Assembly (NCBI GenBank): GCA_023432655.1
Contig: JAEYUK010000029.1
Coordinates: 1 to 17,071 of the forward strand
Origin: Pseudomonadota bacterium
GTDB taxonomy: Bacteria > Bdellovibrionota > Bacteriovoracia > Bacteriovoracales > Bacteriovoracaceae
Reading direction: 5' to 3'
DNA length: 17,071 nucleotides
The translations under genes were made by a program, and so were the position numbers. Positions 8,071 through 14,516 of this stretch are shown piece by piece. How positions within the stretch are numbered: position 1 is the first letter of the stretch; each line of letters opens with the position of its first letter. The notes under the pieces were generated by a model that made no database searches, was not told the DNA's origin, and saw nothing but the letters and a program-made list of their open reading frames with translations.

Positions 8071-8277
8071 ATGAATTTTATCAGTGAAGTCATCCTCAAA
8101 TTTCGGGATCTCATAAAACCCAACGAAAAGTCTCCGACCCACCCAGAGGCCAAGGAAGAAGATCCACATTTAATGAGTGATGACGAAAAACTTGACCAGG
8201 CCATTGAGGAGTCCTTCCCCGCCAGCGACCCTCCTGGGCATATTTCTAAGTCAGCGGAAGACCTAAGGCAGTGGTAA
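8071..8277 (+). CDS. 68-residue protein with ESFPASDPP motif
   Basis: This small soluble acidic protein has a hydrophobic start (MNFISEVILKFRDLI), a charged linker, and the conserved-looking segment DEKLDQAIEESFPASDPPGH (residues 38-57). The ESFPASDPP motif recurs in short proteins of many proteobacteria, usually without known function and often near stress genes. TAGGAG, overlapping the upstream stop codon, is the ribosome binding site, so translation is probably coupled to the flavin-type stress gene. I infer a stress-associated role from the neighbour only. It is not a fragment: start, ribosome site and stop are all present. Confidence 0.8.
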   Translation: MNFISEVILKFRDLIKPNEKSPTHPEAKEEDPHLMSDDEKLDQAIEESFPASDPPGHISKSAEDLRQW

Positions 8278-8295
8278 GACGAAAATGTCGTTTTT
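8276..8295 (+). terminator. Possible weak terminator of the stress operon
   Basis: AAGACGA (8276-8282) can pair with TCGTTTT (8288-8294), including one G-T pair, around a 5-base AAATG loop. The right arm runs into a T tract. It begins in the stop codon of the 68-codon gene. The stem is AT-rich, so efficiency is doubtful. Confidence 0.35.
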
Positions 8296-8301
8296 GACCT
8301 C

Positions 8302-8330
8302 TTGACGACCCGTGCGGTTTTGCATGAAAT
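8302..8330 (+). promoter_or_regulatory. Possible promoter for the deoxyhypusine-synthase-like gene
   Basis: TTGACG (8302-8307) and TGAAAT (8325-8330) have a 17-base spacer; five and four of six bases match the consensus. Transcription would start near 8337, immediately at the first hairpin of the leader. If the whole structured element 8332-8377 is transcribed, another promoter upstream would be needed. Confidence 0.35.
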
Positions 8331-8331
8331 A

Positions 8332-8377
8332 GGCAAACTCCCCCAGAAAGGCGAGCGAGCCCCGGCCTCTTAGCCGG
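8332..8377 (+). promoter_or_regulatory. GC-rich structured leader with two hairpins
   Basis: GGC (8332-8334) can pair with GCC (8359-8361), enclosing a hairpin at 8338-8355: CTC/GAG, a C-C mismatch, CC/GG, loop CAGAAA. Directly after it, CCGGC (8362-8366) and GCCGG (8373-8377) form a second perfect 5-bp stem with loop CTCTTA. The element ends 18 bases before the ATG. Its GC richness stands out from other spacers in the window. The order GGCAAAC, GAAA loop, GCC, CCGGCC loosely recalls the c-di-GMP-I (GEMM) aptamer, but the characteristic ACGCAAAGCC stretch is missing. I call it only a structured leader. Confidence 0.4.
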
Positions 8378-8395
8378 TAAACCAAGAGTTCTCTT

Positions 8396-9376
8396 ATGAC
8401 AACTAAAGGTCCTATTTCTCAGTTCATGAATCACCACTACCGCCATTTTAACGCCGCTTCTATGATGGATGCTGTCCATGCCTACGAAGCCCACCTCGCT
8501 TCGGGAGGAAAGATGGTCATTACTCTTGCAGGAGCAATGTCTACCGCTGAGCTTGGCATTTCCCTTGCTGAAATGATCAGAAACGATAAGGTTCACGCCA
8601 TTTCTTGTACCGGGGCCAACCTTGAAGAAGATATTTATAATCTTGTGGCCCATGACCATTATGAGCGCATTCCAAACTGGCGTGCTTTAACGGCAGAAGA
8701 CGAGCAAAAACTTTATGACCGTCACCTTAACCGTGTAACTGATACCTGTATTCCTGAAGAAGCGGCCATGCATAAAATTTGGCATATCATGGCAGCCGAA
8801 TGGCAGGAAGCTGAGGCCAAGGGTGAGCGTTGTTTCCCGCATGAATTCTTTTATCGTGCTCTTAAAAAAGGCAAATTCGTAGATCAGGCGCAAATCGATC
8901 CAAAAAATTCATGGATGCTCGCCGCTTGTGAAAAAAACCTTCCTATCATCGTTCCTGGTTGGGAAGACTCAACTCTTGGAAACATGTACGCTTCATTCTG
9001 CATGCGCGGAGAAGTTAAAAATGTTCATACGGTAAGAACTGGTATTGAATACATGACCTATCTTGCTGACTGGTACATGAAGACGGCCGAAACTAGCTCA
9101 ATCGGTTTCTTCCAAATCGGTGGAGGGATCGCCGGTGACTTCCCAATCTGCGTTGTTCCTATGATCCGTCAGGACTTAGAAAAAGATGACGTTCGTCTTT
9201 GGGGATACTTTTGCCAGATTTCAGATTCAACAACGAGCTATGGCTCTTATTCTGGTGCTGTTCCGAATGAAAAAATCACTTGGGGTAAACTTTCTAAGGA
9301 CACTCCAAGTTTTATCGTGGAATCTGATGCCACTATCGTGGCCCCTCTCATGTTCGCTCACATTTTAGGCCACTAA
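8396..9376 (+). CDS. Bacterial deoxyhypusine-synthase-like protein
   Basis: This 326-residue member of the deoxyhypusine synthase family contains GKMVITLAGAMSTAELG (38-54), the NAD-contacting SCTGANLEEDI (70-80), HLNRVTDTCIPEE (110-122), GGGIAGD (242-248) and GSYSGAVPNEKITWGKL (283-299). The last corresponds to the GSDSGARPDEAVSWGKI type segment of eukaryotic enzymes. The eukaryotic catalytic lysine, in GGGxxKHH, aligns with Gly247 here, followed by D-F-P. Bacteria lack eIF5A, so true hypusine formation is not expected. Relatives of this bacterial group are thought to act in polyamine metabolism, but the reaction cannot be assigned here. The ATG has only a weak AAGAG ribosome site 8 bases upstream, and a structured leader precedes it. 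It is transcribed alone and converges on the histidine kinase gene. Confidence 0.9.
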   Translation: MTTKGPISQFMNHHYRHFNAASMMDAVHAYEAHLASGGKMVITLAGAMSTAELGISLAEMIRNDKVHAISCTGANLEEDIYNLVAHDHYERIPNWRALTAEDEQKLYDRHLNRVTDTCIPEEAAMHKIWHIMAAEWQEAEAKGERCFPHEFFYRALKKGKFVDQAQIDPKNSWMLAACEKNLPIIVPGWEDSTLGNMYASFCMRGEVKNVHTVRTGIEYMTYLADWYMKTAETSSIGFFQIGGGIAGDFPICVVPMIRQDLEKDDVRLWGYFCQISDSTTSYGSYSGAVPNEKITWGKLSKDTPSFIVESDATIVAPLMFAHILGH

Positions 9377-9389
9377 TTTATCGCTTCTA

Positions 9390-9415
9390 CTTCCCCTGGT
9401 TTACTCCAGGGGAAG
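9390..9415. terminator. Strong hairpin between convergent genes
   Basis: CTTCCCCTGG (9390-9399) and CCAGGGGAAG (9406-9415) form a perfect 10-bp stem with loop TTTACT, starting 13 bases after the deoxyhypusine-synthase-like stop. Its right arm encodes the last residues of the opposing kinase (RLPLE). Neither side has a T tract, so it may be a non-canonical terminator or a 3'-end stabiliser for both transcripts. Confidence 0.5.
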
Positions 9416-11410
9416 CCTCACTGAAAACTCAGCTCCCTTCCCTAACTCACTTACTACCGAGATTTCTCCACCGTGGGCATCGACAATTTTTTTGGCAATG
9501 TAGAGACCTAGACCCAGACCGCTTATATTTCTAAGGGAAGTTTGAACTCTTTCAAATTGATCGAAAATCTTCCCAAGGCTTTCGGCCGGCAACCCTGGCC
9601 CGGAATCAATAATTTTAAAAACGGCCTGATTTTCTTCTCTCTTTAAAACTATTTTAACAGGCCCACCGGGAGCGTACTTAATAGCATTAGAGATAAGATT
9701 CACCAAAACTTGCTCAATTCGCCCTTGGTCCCAAAGGCCCACGACCTCCGAATCAATTTCAATATGCATCTCATTCTGAGCTTCAATAGCAAGACTTTGA
9801 AAGCGTTCCAAAATTTCATGGAGAAAATCGGATAGATTAAACTTCAACGGTTTTATTTGAAAATGGCCGGCTTCAATTCGGGTCACGTCCAGTAGATTAT
9901 CAACCAGGAAGGTTAACCGGTCTGCTTGCCTGCTGGCCATATCCAGGGCCTTCGTATGTCTTGTTAGTAAACGGCCTTCCTCAAAATCCTGTAATTCTTT
10001 TTGTAGATCTCTTTTTAAAAGCTGGACTTGTAACTTCAACGAAGTGATAGGTGTTTTGAGTTCGTGGGAAGCAATCGAAAAGAATTCATCGCGTGCTCTC
10101 AAAGCATGTTTTAAATCTTCTTCATACTTAACTCTTTCTGAAATATCCTCCAACATACACAAATGCTGAACAACAGTTCTCTTTTCGGTGGAAAGCGGAA
10201 CGACTGAAATCTCTATCCAACCGATTTCTCCATTCTTTCTGGTTATCCGTTTGATCATTTTGTAATTACTGATCTTTCCTTCTTTTAAAAGTTCCATTTG
10301 TCGTAGTTCTTCATCATGATCATCAGGATGAATAACATATTTCCAGTTCGCCGCCGCCGTTTCCGATATACTCAAATCGAGAATCTCCAGAAACTTTAAA
10401 TTCGTTCTTATCAATCTTCCGCTACGAGTGTCGACGACAGCAATTCCTATAGGAGCATCTTCAAAAATAGTCCTAAAACTATATTCGCTTTGAATCAGGG
10501 CCTTCTCTTTTTCCAGCACATCTACTGCGTATGAAACGTTTTGAGCAATTTCTTCCAGTAGTTTTATTTCGGGTTCATTAAAATAGTTTTCTTTATCCGA
10601 ATAAATATTGAGGGTTCCTATAACAATTCCTTTAACGATCAACGGAAGAGAAATTGAAGAATAGAACTCTCTCTTAAGAGCTTCATCCTTCCATAGGGAG
10701 TAATTTTCATTCGTTTTTGTATTATTATTAACAACCGTTTTTTTCTCAAGAATGCTTCTAGCAGTTGGTCCAAAAGGTTTATGAATGAGGCTTATAGGCG
10801 TCGCGTTTTCTAGATAACTATCCCGGTCCCCATAACTTTTAATCGTTCTAATCATAGAAGAACGAGCATCAATTAATCCAATCCAGGCCATCTTAAACTT
10901 TCCATCTAAAACGGCAATTTCACAGGCCTCAGCGAAAAGAGACTCCAAATCCTTGGCATGAATAATCATGGTGTTGATTTTACCCATGAGAAGATTGAGC
11001 CGGCCGATCTTGATCAACTCTTCTTCAAGATTCTTCCGTTCAGTAACCTCAGAAAGATAACCGTGCCAGATAATACTTCCATCTTCCTGGGCTTCAGGAC
11101 GAGCGTAACCATGGATCCATCCAATACTTCCATTGACCAAAGACACTCTGAATTCATGATTCCAATCAATCATTTCCTCGGCAGATTTTTCAATTGATTG
11201 GTTAAGAGCTTCCAGATCATCGGCCAGAACTTTACCGAATATAATGTCGGAGTTTTCTTGAACTTCATCAGGACTGACGCCAAACATGGCCCTAAAGCCC
11301 TCTCCTGCGTAGGGAAAACTATAGCCCCCATCAGCAGCCCTTCGGAACTGATAAATAACCCCGGGAACATTATCAACAAGCTTTTGAATCAAGCGGATTT
11401 TTTCTTTCAT
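9401..11410 (-). CDS. Soluble PAS-GAF-PAS sensor histidine kinase
   Basis: This 669-residue kinase has no signal peptide or membrane segment, so it is cytoplasmic. Domain order is PAS (about 8-125, ending in the PAC-like WHGYLSEVTERKNLEEEL), GAF (about 140-300, with SSISLPLIVKGIVIGTLNIY), PAS (about 310-428), HisKA (436-515) and HATPase (560-669). The phosphoacceptor is H449 in SHELKTPITSL. The ATP site has the N box NLISNAIKYA (571-580), G1 DSGPG (602-606), F box FDQFERV and G2 GLGLGLYIAK (631-640), all intact. It should sense a soluble or redox/ligand cue and phosphorylate a response regulator. No response regulator gene is nearby, so it is an orphan kinase. Its start has only a poor ribosome site. 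It is divergent from the adenosine deaminase gene. Confidence 0.93.
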   Translation of the reverse strand: MKEKIRLIQKLVDNVPGVIYQFRRAADGGYSFPYAGEGFRAMFGVSPDEVQENSDIIFGKVLADDLEALNQSIEKSAEEMIDWNHEFRVSLVNGSIGWIHGYARPEAQEDGSIIWHGYLSEVTERKNLEEELIKIGRLNLLMGKINTMIIHAKDLESLFAEACEIAVLDGKFKMAWIGLIDARSSMIRTIKSYGDRDSYLENATPISLIHKPFGPTARSILEKKTVVNNNTKTNENYSLWKDEALKREFYSSISLPLIVKGIVIGTLNIYSDKENYFNEPEIKLLEEIAQNVSYAVDVLEKEKALIQSEYSFRTIFEDAPIGIAVVDTRSGRLIRTNLKFLEILDLSISETAAANWKYVIHPDDHDEELRQMELLKEGKISNYKMIKRITRKNGEIGWIEISVVPLSTEKRTVVQHLCMLEDISERVKYEEDLKHALRARDEFFSIASHELKTPITSLKLQVQLLKRDLQKELQDFEEGRLLTRHTKALDMASRQADRLTFLVDNLLDVTRIEAGHFQIKPLKFNLSDFLHEILERFQSLAIEAQNEMHIEIDSEVVGLWDQGRIEQVLVNLISNAIKYAPGGPVKIVLKREENQAVFKIIDSGPGLPAESLGKIFDQFERVQTSLRNISGLGLGLYIAKKIVDAHGGEISVVSELGKGAEFSVRLPLE

Positions 11411-11513
11411 AAGAATATAGAATAATTGAATTTCAAAAATCGTTGAACTTAATATTTGAATTAAATAGTTAGGATATTAATTTCTGTTCAATTAAGGGCC
11501 GATCAAGTATTTT

Positions 11514-12758
11514 ATGGGAATGACTACAAAATATACTGACGCTTTTATTAAAGAAATGCCTAAATCTGACCTACACCTTCACCTGGATGGATCCTTAAGG
11601 ATTCCTTCTCTGATTCAGATGGCGAAGAAACTAAACTTTGAACTTCCTTCATTCACTGAGGAGGGTCTACGAGAGCTTGTATTTAAAGACACCTACGAGA
11701 GCCTTCCGGATTATCTTCATGGCTTCCAATACACTTGTTCCGCTTTAAGAGACTTAGAGAATATTGAACAAGCTGCCTACGAACTGGCCGTGGATAACCA
11801 AAATGAAGGGGTCTGCTACATTGAACCTCGCTTTGCCCCTCAACTCCTGGTCGACTCTGAAAATGGGCTAACCATGGAAACGGTTCTAGAGGCCTGCTAC
11901 AAAGGTCTAGAACGGGCGAAAAAAGAATTTAACAACCGACCTGACGTCATCAATGGCTCGCGACCTGAATTCCATTATGGCATCATCAGCTGTGCCATGA
12001 GAAAATTCGGACCAAAAGGTTATTCACCTTTCTACACCCGCTTTTTCAAGTCCATGGAATACTCCAAAGAGATGGAAGTCCTGAAAGAAGGGGCGCTTCA
12101 GATGGTTAAGGCCGCGGTTAAAATTCGTGATGAAAGAGGCATCCCTATCGTGGGAATCGACCTCGCTGGTCAGGAATCAGGCTATCCACCTGGAAAATTC
12201 AAAGAAGTCTATGCCTATGCTCACCGGAATTTTATGCATAAGACGGTTCACGCGGGCGAAGCTTATGGAGCCGAGAGCATTTTCCAGGCCATTACCGAGT
12301 GTCACGCAGACCGTTTAGGTCACGGCTACTACCTTTTTGATGAGAACAAAATCGTTGATCCAAGTGTGAAGGATAAGAAAAAATATCTCAATGACCTGAT
12401 CACTTTCGTGGCCGATAAACGCACCACCATCGAAGTGTGTCTTACTTCAAACCTTCAGACCAACCCTGAAATTAAGTCGATCAAAGATCACTATTTCAAA
12501 GAAATGCTGAAGAACCGCATGTCCGTAAGTATCTGTACCGATAACCGTCTGGTTTCGAACACCACCGTGTCTCGCGAATACAAGCTGGCCTTGGATAATT
12601 TTGATATTCAGCCAAAACATTTAAAAGATATCGTCGCCTACGGCTTTAAGAAGAGCTTTTATCATGGCCAGTATATCGAAAAGCGAAACTGGGCCAAGAG
12701 AGTGGTGAAGCACTTTGACGAGGTGGCAAAGAAGCACGGGATTACTGATCTAAACTAA
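11514..12758 (+). CDS. add: Adenosine deaminase family protein
   Basis: This 414-residue metal-dependent purine deaminase converts adenosine to inosine in salvage. The zinc site pieces are present: H21 and H23 in SDLHLHLDGS, H246 in VHAGE with catalytic E249, H270 in RLGHG, and D343 in ICTDNR. The position after D343, normally a second Asp in TDDP-type enzymes, is Asn344; the form CTDNRLVS is found in a subset of the family and suggests a specificity variant. The protein is somewhat longer than the common 330-350-residue enzymes, with inserts near 140-190. No signal peptide is present. The start is uncertain: ATG 11514 or ATG 11520, neither with a well-placed ribosome site (AAGGG at 11494-11498 is distant). 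In a predator, purine salvage from prey would fit; that is inference. Confidence 0.9.
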   Translation: MGMTTKYTDAFIKEMPKSDLHLHLDGSLRIPSLIQMAKKLNFELPSFTEEGLRELVFKDTYESLPDYLHGFQYTCSALRDLENIEQAAYELAVDNQNEGVCYIEPRFAPQLLVDSENGLTMETVLEACYKGLERAKKEFNNRPDVINGSRPEFHYGIISCAMRKFGPKGYSPFYTRFFKSMEYSKEMEVLKEGALQMVKAAVKIRDERGIPIVGIDLAGQESGYPPGKFKEVYAYAHRNFMHKTVHAGEAYGAESIFQAITECHADRLGHGYYLFDENKIVDPSVKDKKKYLNDLITFVADKRTTIEVCLTSNLQTNPEIKSIKDHYFKEMLKNRMSVSICTDNRLVSNTTVSREYKLALDNFDIQPKHLKDIVAYGFKKSFYHGQYIEKRNWAKRVVKHFDEVAKKHGITDLN

Positions 12759-12806
12759 GATCTTTCCGGACTCTATGATATTCTTCATTTAATGCTTTGC
12801 GCATTA

Positions 12807-12835
12807 TTGACAGAATTAAGGAATTCACCGAAACT
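12807..12835 (+). promoter_or_regulatory. Possible promoter of the tRNA-Cys gene
   Basis: TTGACA at 12807-12812 is a perfect -35. The sequence 17 bases later (GAAACT, 12830-12835) matches the -10 at only three positions. It would place the start about 18 bases before the mature tRNA 5' end. Confidence 0.35.
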
Positions 12836-12859
12836 CATTAAACTTCAAAACACAGTTAT

Positions 12860-12937
12860 GGAGACGTGCCCGAGTGGTCCAAGGGAACGGTTTGCAAAAC
12901 CGTAAAGCCAGCGGTTCAAATCCGCTCGTCTCCTCCA
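12860..12937 (+). tRNA. tRNA-Cys (GCA anticodon)
   Basis: The cloverleaf is complete. The acceptor stem GGAGACG/CGTCTCC is 7 of 7 paired. The D arm has CCC/GGG with a GG-containing loop. The anticodon stem ACGGT/ACCGT encloses the loop TTGCAAA, with anticodon GCA at 12894-12896. The variable loop has 6 bases, and the T arm AGCGG/CCGCT has loop TTCAAAT. The discriminator is T, the identity base expected for tRNA-Cys, and CCA is encoded (12935-12937). A strong terminator follows, so it is a single-gene transcript. Confidence 0.97.
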
Positions 12938-12942
12938 AAATA

Positions 12943-12983
12943 AAAAAAGCCTCTGAAAGTGAAAACTCTTCAGAGGCTTTTTT
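12943..12983 (+). terminator. Rho-independent terminator after tRNA-Cys
   Basis: Six A plus GCCTCTGAA (12943-12957) pair perfectly with TTCAGAGGC plus six T (12969-12983) around an 11-base loop. The symmetric A and T flanks make it able to act in both directions. Confidence 0.95.
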
Positions 12984-12991
12984 GTTTCTCT

Positions 12992-13009
12992 ACTTTCGCC
13001 GGCGGAAGT
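12992..13009. repeat. 18-bp near-perfect palindrome
   Basis: ACTTTCGCC followed directly by GGCGGAAGT is symmetric at eight of nine pairs with no spacer. This is the shape of a dimeric protein binding site rather than an RNA hairpin. It lies between the tRNA terminator and the gene starting at 13086, about 75 bases before that start. No second copy was seen in the window. Confidence 0.35.
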
Positions 13010-13085
13010 GAATCCATCAATATCATCATCAAAAAGAGTTGCAATCAGTGAGCTGAATTTTTAAGCTTATAGAAAAAGGAATCTC

Positions 13086-13454
13086 GTGCGTTACATCCTG
13101 CTCATTCTTATTTCAACACTCCTTACATCAGTGACTTTCGCTTCAAATTTTTGTGAAGAACAATCTCATCAAATTGAGCTAAGCCTTCAGAGTATCCAGG
13201 CGGTGAAAATTCCTGATCTCACTTATACCGTTAATAAAGAAAATTGCTCCAAGGTTGAACCCACACTGGTGGCGATTGGAAAGATCGTGCCACAATTAAC
13301 TCACCTTCAAACCCAATATGAGGATTACTATCAGAGCTGTGACAGAAGCATGGATATTATCTATGCCATCGAAGAAGTTAAAATAAACATCATTTTGATG
13401 GGGACCTTGAAGGATCTGGCGGAAAGCCTCGCCTATCAATGTGAATCTTTATAA
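13086..13454 (+). CDS. Small exported four-cysteine protein, unknown function
   Basis: This 122-residue protein starts at GTG (13086) with AAAGGA five bases upstream, a well-placed ribosome site. A signal peptide covers about residues 1-19 (ends TSVTFA before SNFCEEQ). The mature protein is mainly helical with exactly four cysteines (C23, C54, C85, C119), which could form two disulfides in the periplasm. I recognise no family. The gene precedes another exported cysteine-containing protein at 13560 with a 105-base gap, so cotranscription is possible but not shown. The even spacing of cysteines (about 31 residues) suggests a helical hairpin bundle. Confidence 0.75.
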   Translation: MRYILLILISTLLTSVTFASNFCEEQSHQIELSLQSIQAVKIPDLTYTVNKENCSKVEPTLVAIGKIVPQLTHLQTQYEDYYQSCDRSMDIIYAIEEVKINIILMGTLKDLAESLAYQCESL

Positions 13455-13559
13455 CTACATAACGCCTCGCAACTCATCTCTCCACTATGGCGTCTAAAAG
13501 TTTGCTAAATTAAGGAATTTTCCATCCCCATTTCTCATTGCATTTGTTAGAACGACGCC

Positions 13560-14510
13560 ATGAAAAAATTTGCTCTCATCGTCATGATTTTCGGTCATTC
13601 ATTTAACTCTTTTGCCCAAGACCAGGCGGCACAAACGCTCCTTGCCTACTTCTCAGGAAGTTGCAAAACCAGCGCTCACTGGACTCAGGCCGCGATTGCT
13701 GATTCCAATGCTCTTATTAAAACTCTCACGGCCATGGCCAATGACCCTGACTGTGCGGGCGCCTCTGGGGCCATCTCCCAGCTCAATAATCTGGCTTCAC
13801 AGCTCACGACTTTAGAAAAACTGAATGAAACAAAAAACTCGATCAGTATCTACAACGCTGAAGAGCAGGAACTTTTGATTCAGTTAACCAAGACTTCTGA
13901 TCCGGATGCCTTGGAAGACATAAATGAAAACTTACGGGAACTTCAGATTAAGAGAGCGCGACTTCTTGCTAAAGATAAAATTGGAGAGAGCCTCACCGGT
14001 GAAGATAAAGTCACCATCCTTGCTCAGATTGCCCAGAGTGCGAACTCTTCGTTTGCGCAAATTACGGCCAATCAGAATTGTGTTGATAAAAATCCTTCTC
14101 TTCTAAAGTCGGCCACTGCCATCATGGCCGGAGTCGGCTCGGCAGCGACTCTTGTGAACCCGGCGATCGGTCTCACTATGACTGCCGGCTCAACCTTTGC
14201 TAGAGTTGCCATGGATGGAATCAGAAGTCACCGCTACGCTCGCACCATTCGAAATATTGCTGATACCACTGTGACCTTTGAGGCCTATAGTTGTGCTCTT
14301 GAATCCATGGCCGACCGCTGGTGCCAGATGCAGGATGCGGAATCGTTTTTAAATTTCAAAGCAAGAAACCGCAGGACGGAAATCGGAAATCAAGATTTTG
14401 CTAAGGCAATTTCTCTCAATGACCGTGAAATACCGGTGATTCTCGACTGGTTAAACAAGGTGAGAAATGGTGTTTCACCTCGAACAACTGCAGATGCTCA
14501 AAGAAGATGA
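13560..14510 (+). CDS. Exported protein of unknown function, possibly 5' part of a split gene
   Basis: This 316-residue protein has a signal peptide (MKKFALIVMIFGHSFNSFAQ, cleavage near 19-20). It is mostly helical, with a charged coiled-coil-like region about 95-140 and an apolar Gly/Ala stretch about 184-217 (SATAIMAGVGSAATLVNPAI) that could be a membrane-inserting hairpin. Cysteines are at 35, 65, 174, 245 and 255. No family is recognised. The frame ends at TGA (14508-14510), and the same frame then continues open for more than 400 codons. The C-terminal residues (WLNKVRNG then TTADAQRR) read smoothly into the following VVLSRELMVRSQ. It may therefore be the amino part of a single longer exported protein of about 728 residues. 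No clear ribosome site precedes its ATG. Confidence 0.7.
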   Translation: MKKFALIVMIFGHSFNSFAQDQAAQTLLAYFSGSCKTSAHWTQAAIADSNALIKTLTAMANDPDCAGASGAISQLNNLASQLTTLEKLNETKNSISIYNAEEQELLIQLTKTSDPDALEDINENLRELQIKRARLLAKDKIGESLTGEDKVTILAQIAQSANSSFAQITANQNCVDKNPSLLKSATAIMAGVGSAATLVNPAIGLTMTAGSTFARVAMDGIRSHRYARTIRNIADTTVTFEAYSCALESMADRWCQMQDAESFLNFKARNRRTEIGNQDFAKAISLNDREIPVILDWLNKVRNGVSPRTTADAQRR

Positions 14511-14516
14511 GTCGTC

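Noticed and set aside
8332..8389. A c-di-GMP-I (GEMM) riboswitch call for the leader
   Set aside because: Some elements occur in the right order, but the ACGCAAAGCC stretch and the tetraloop receptor side are missing; resemblance alone is not enough.
13456..13559. ACGCC/GGCGT repeats in the spacer before the 13560 gene
   Set aside because: Five-base matches with a long loop are expected by chance, and no promoter hexamers could be aligned with them.
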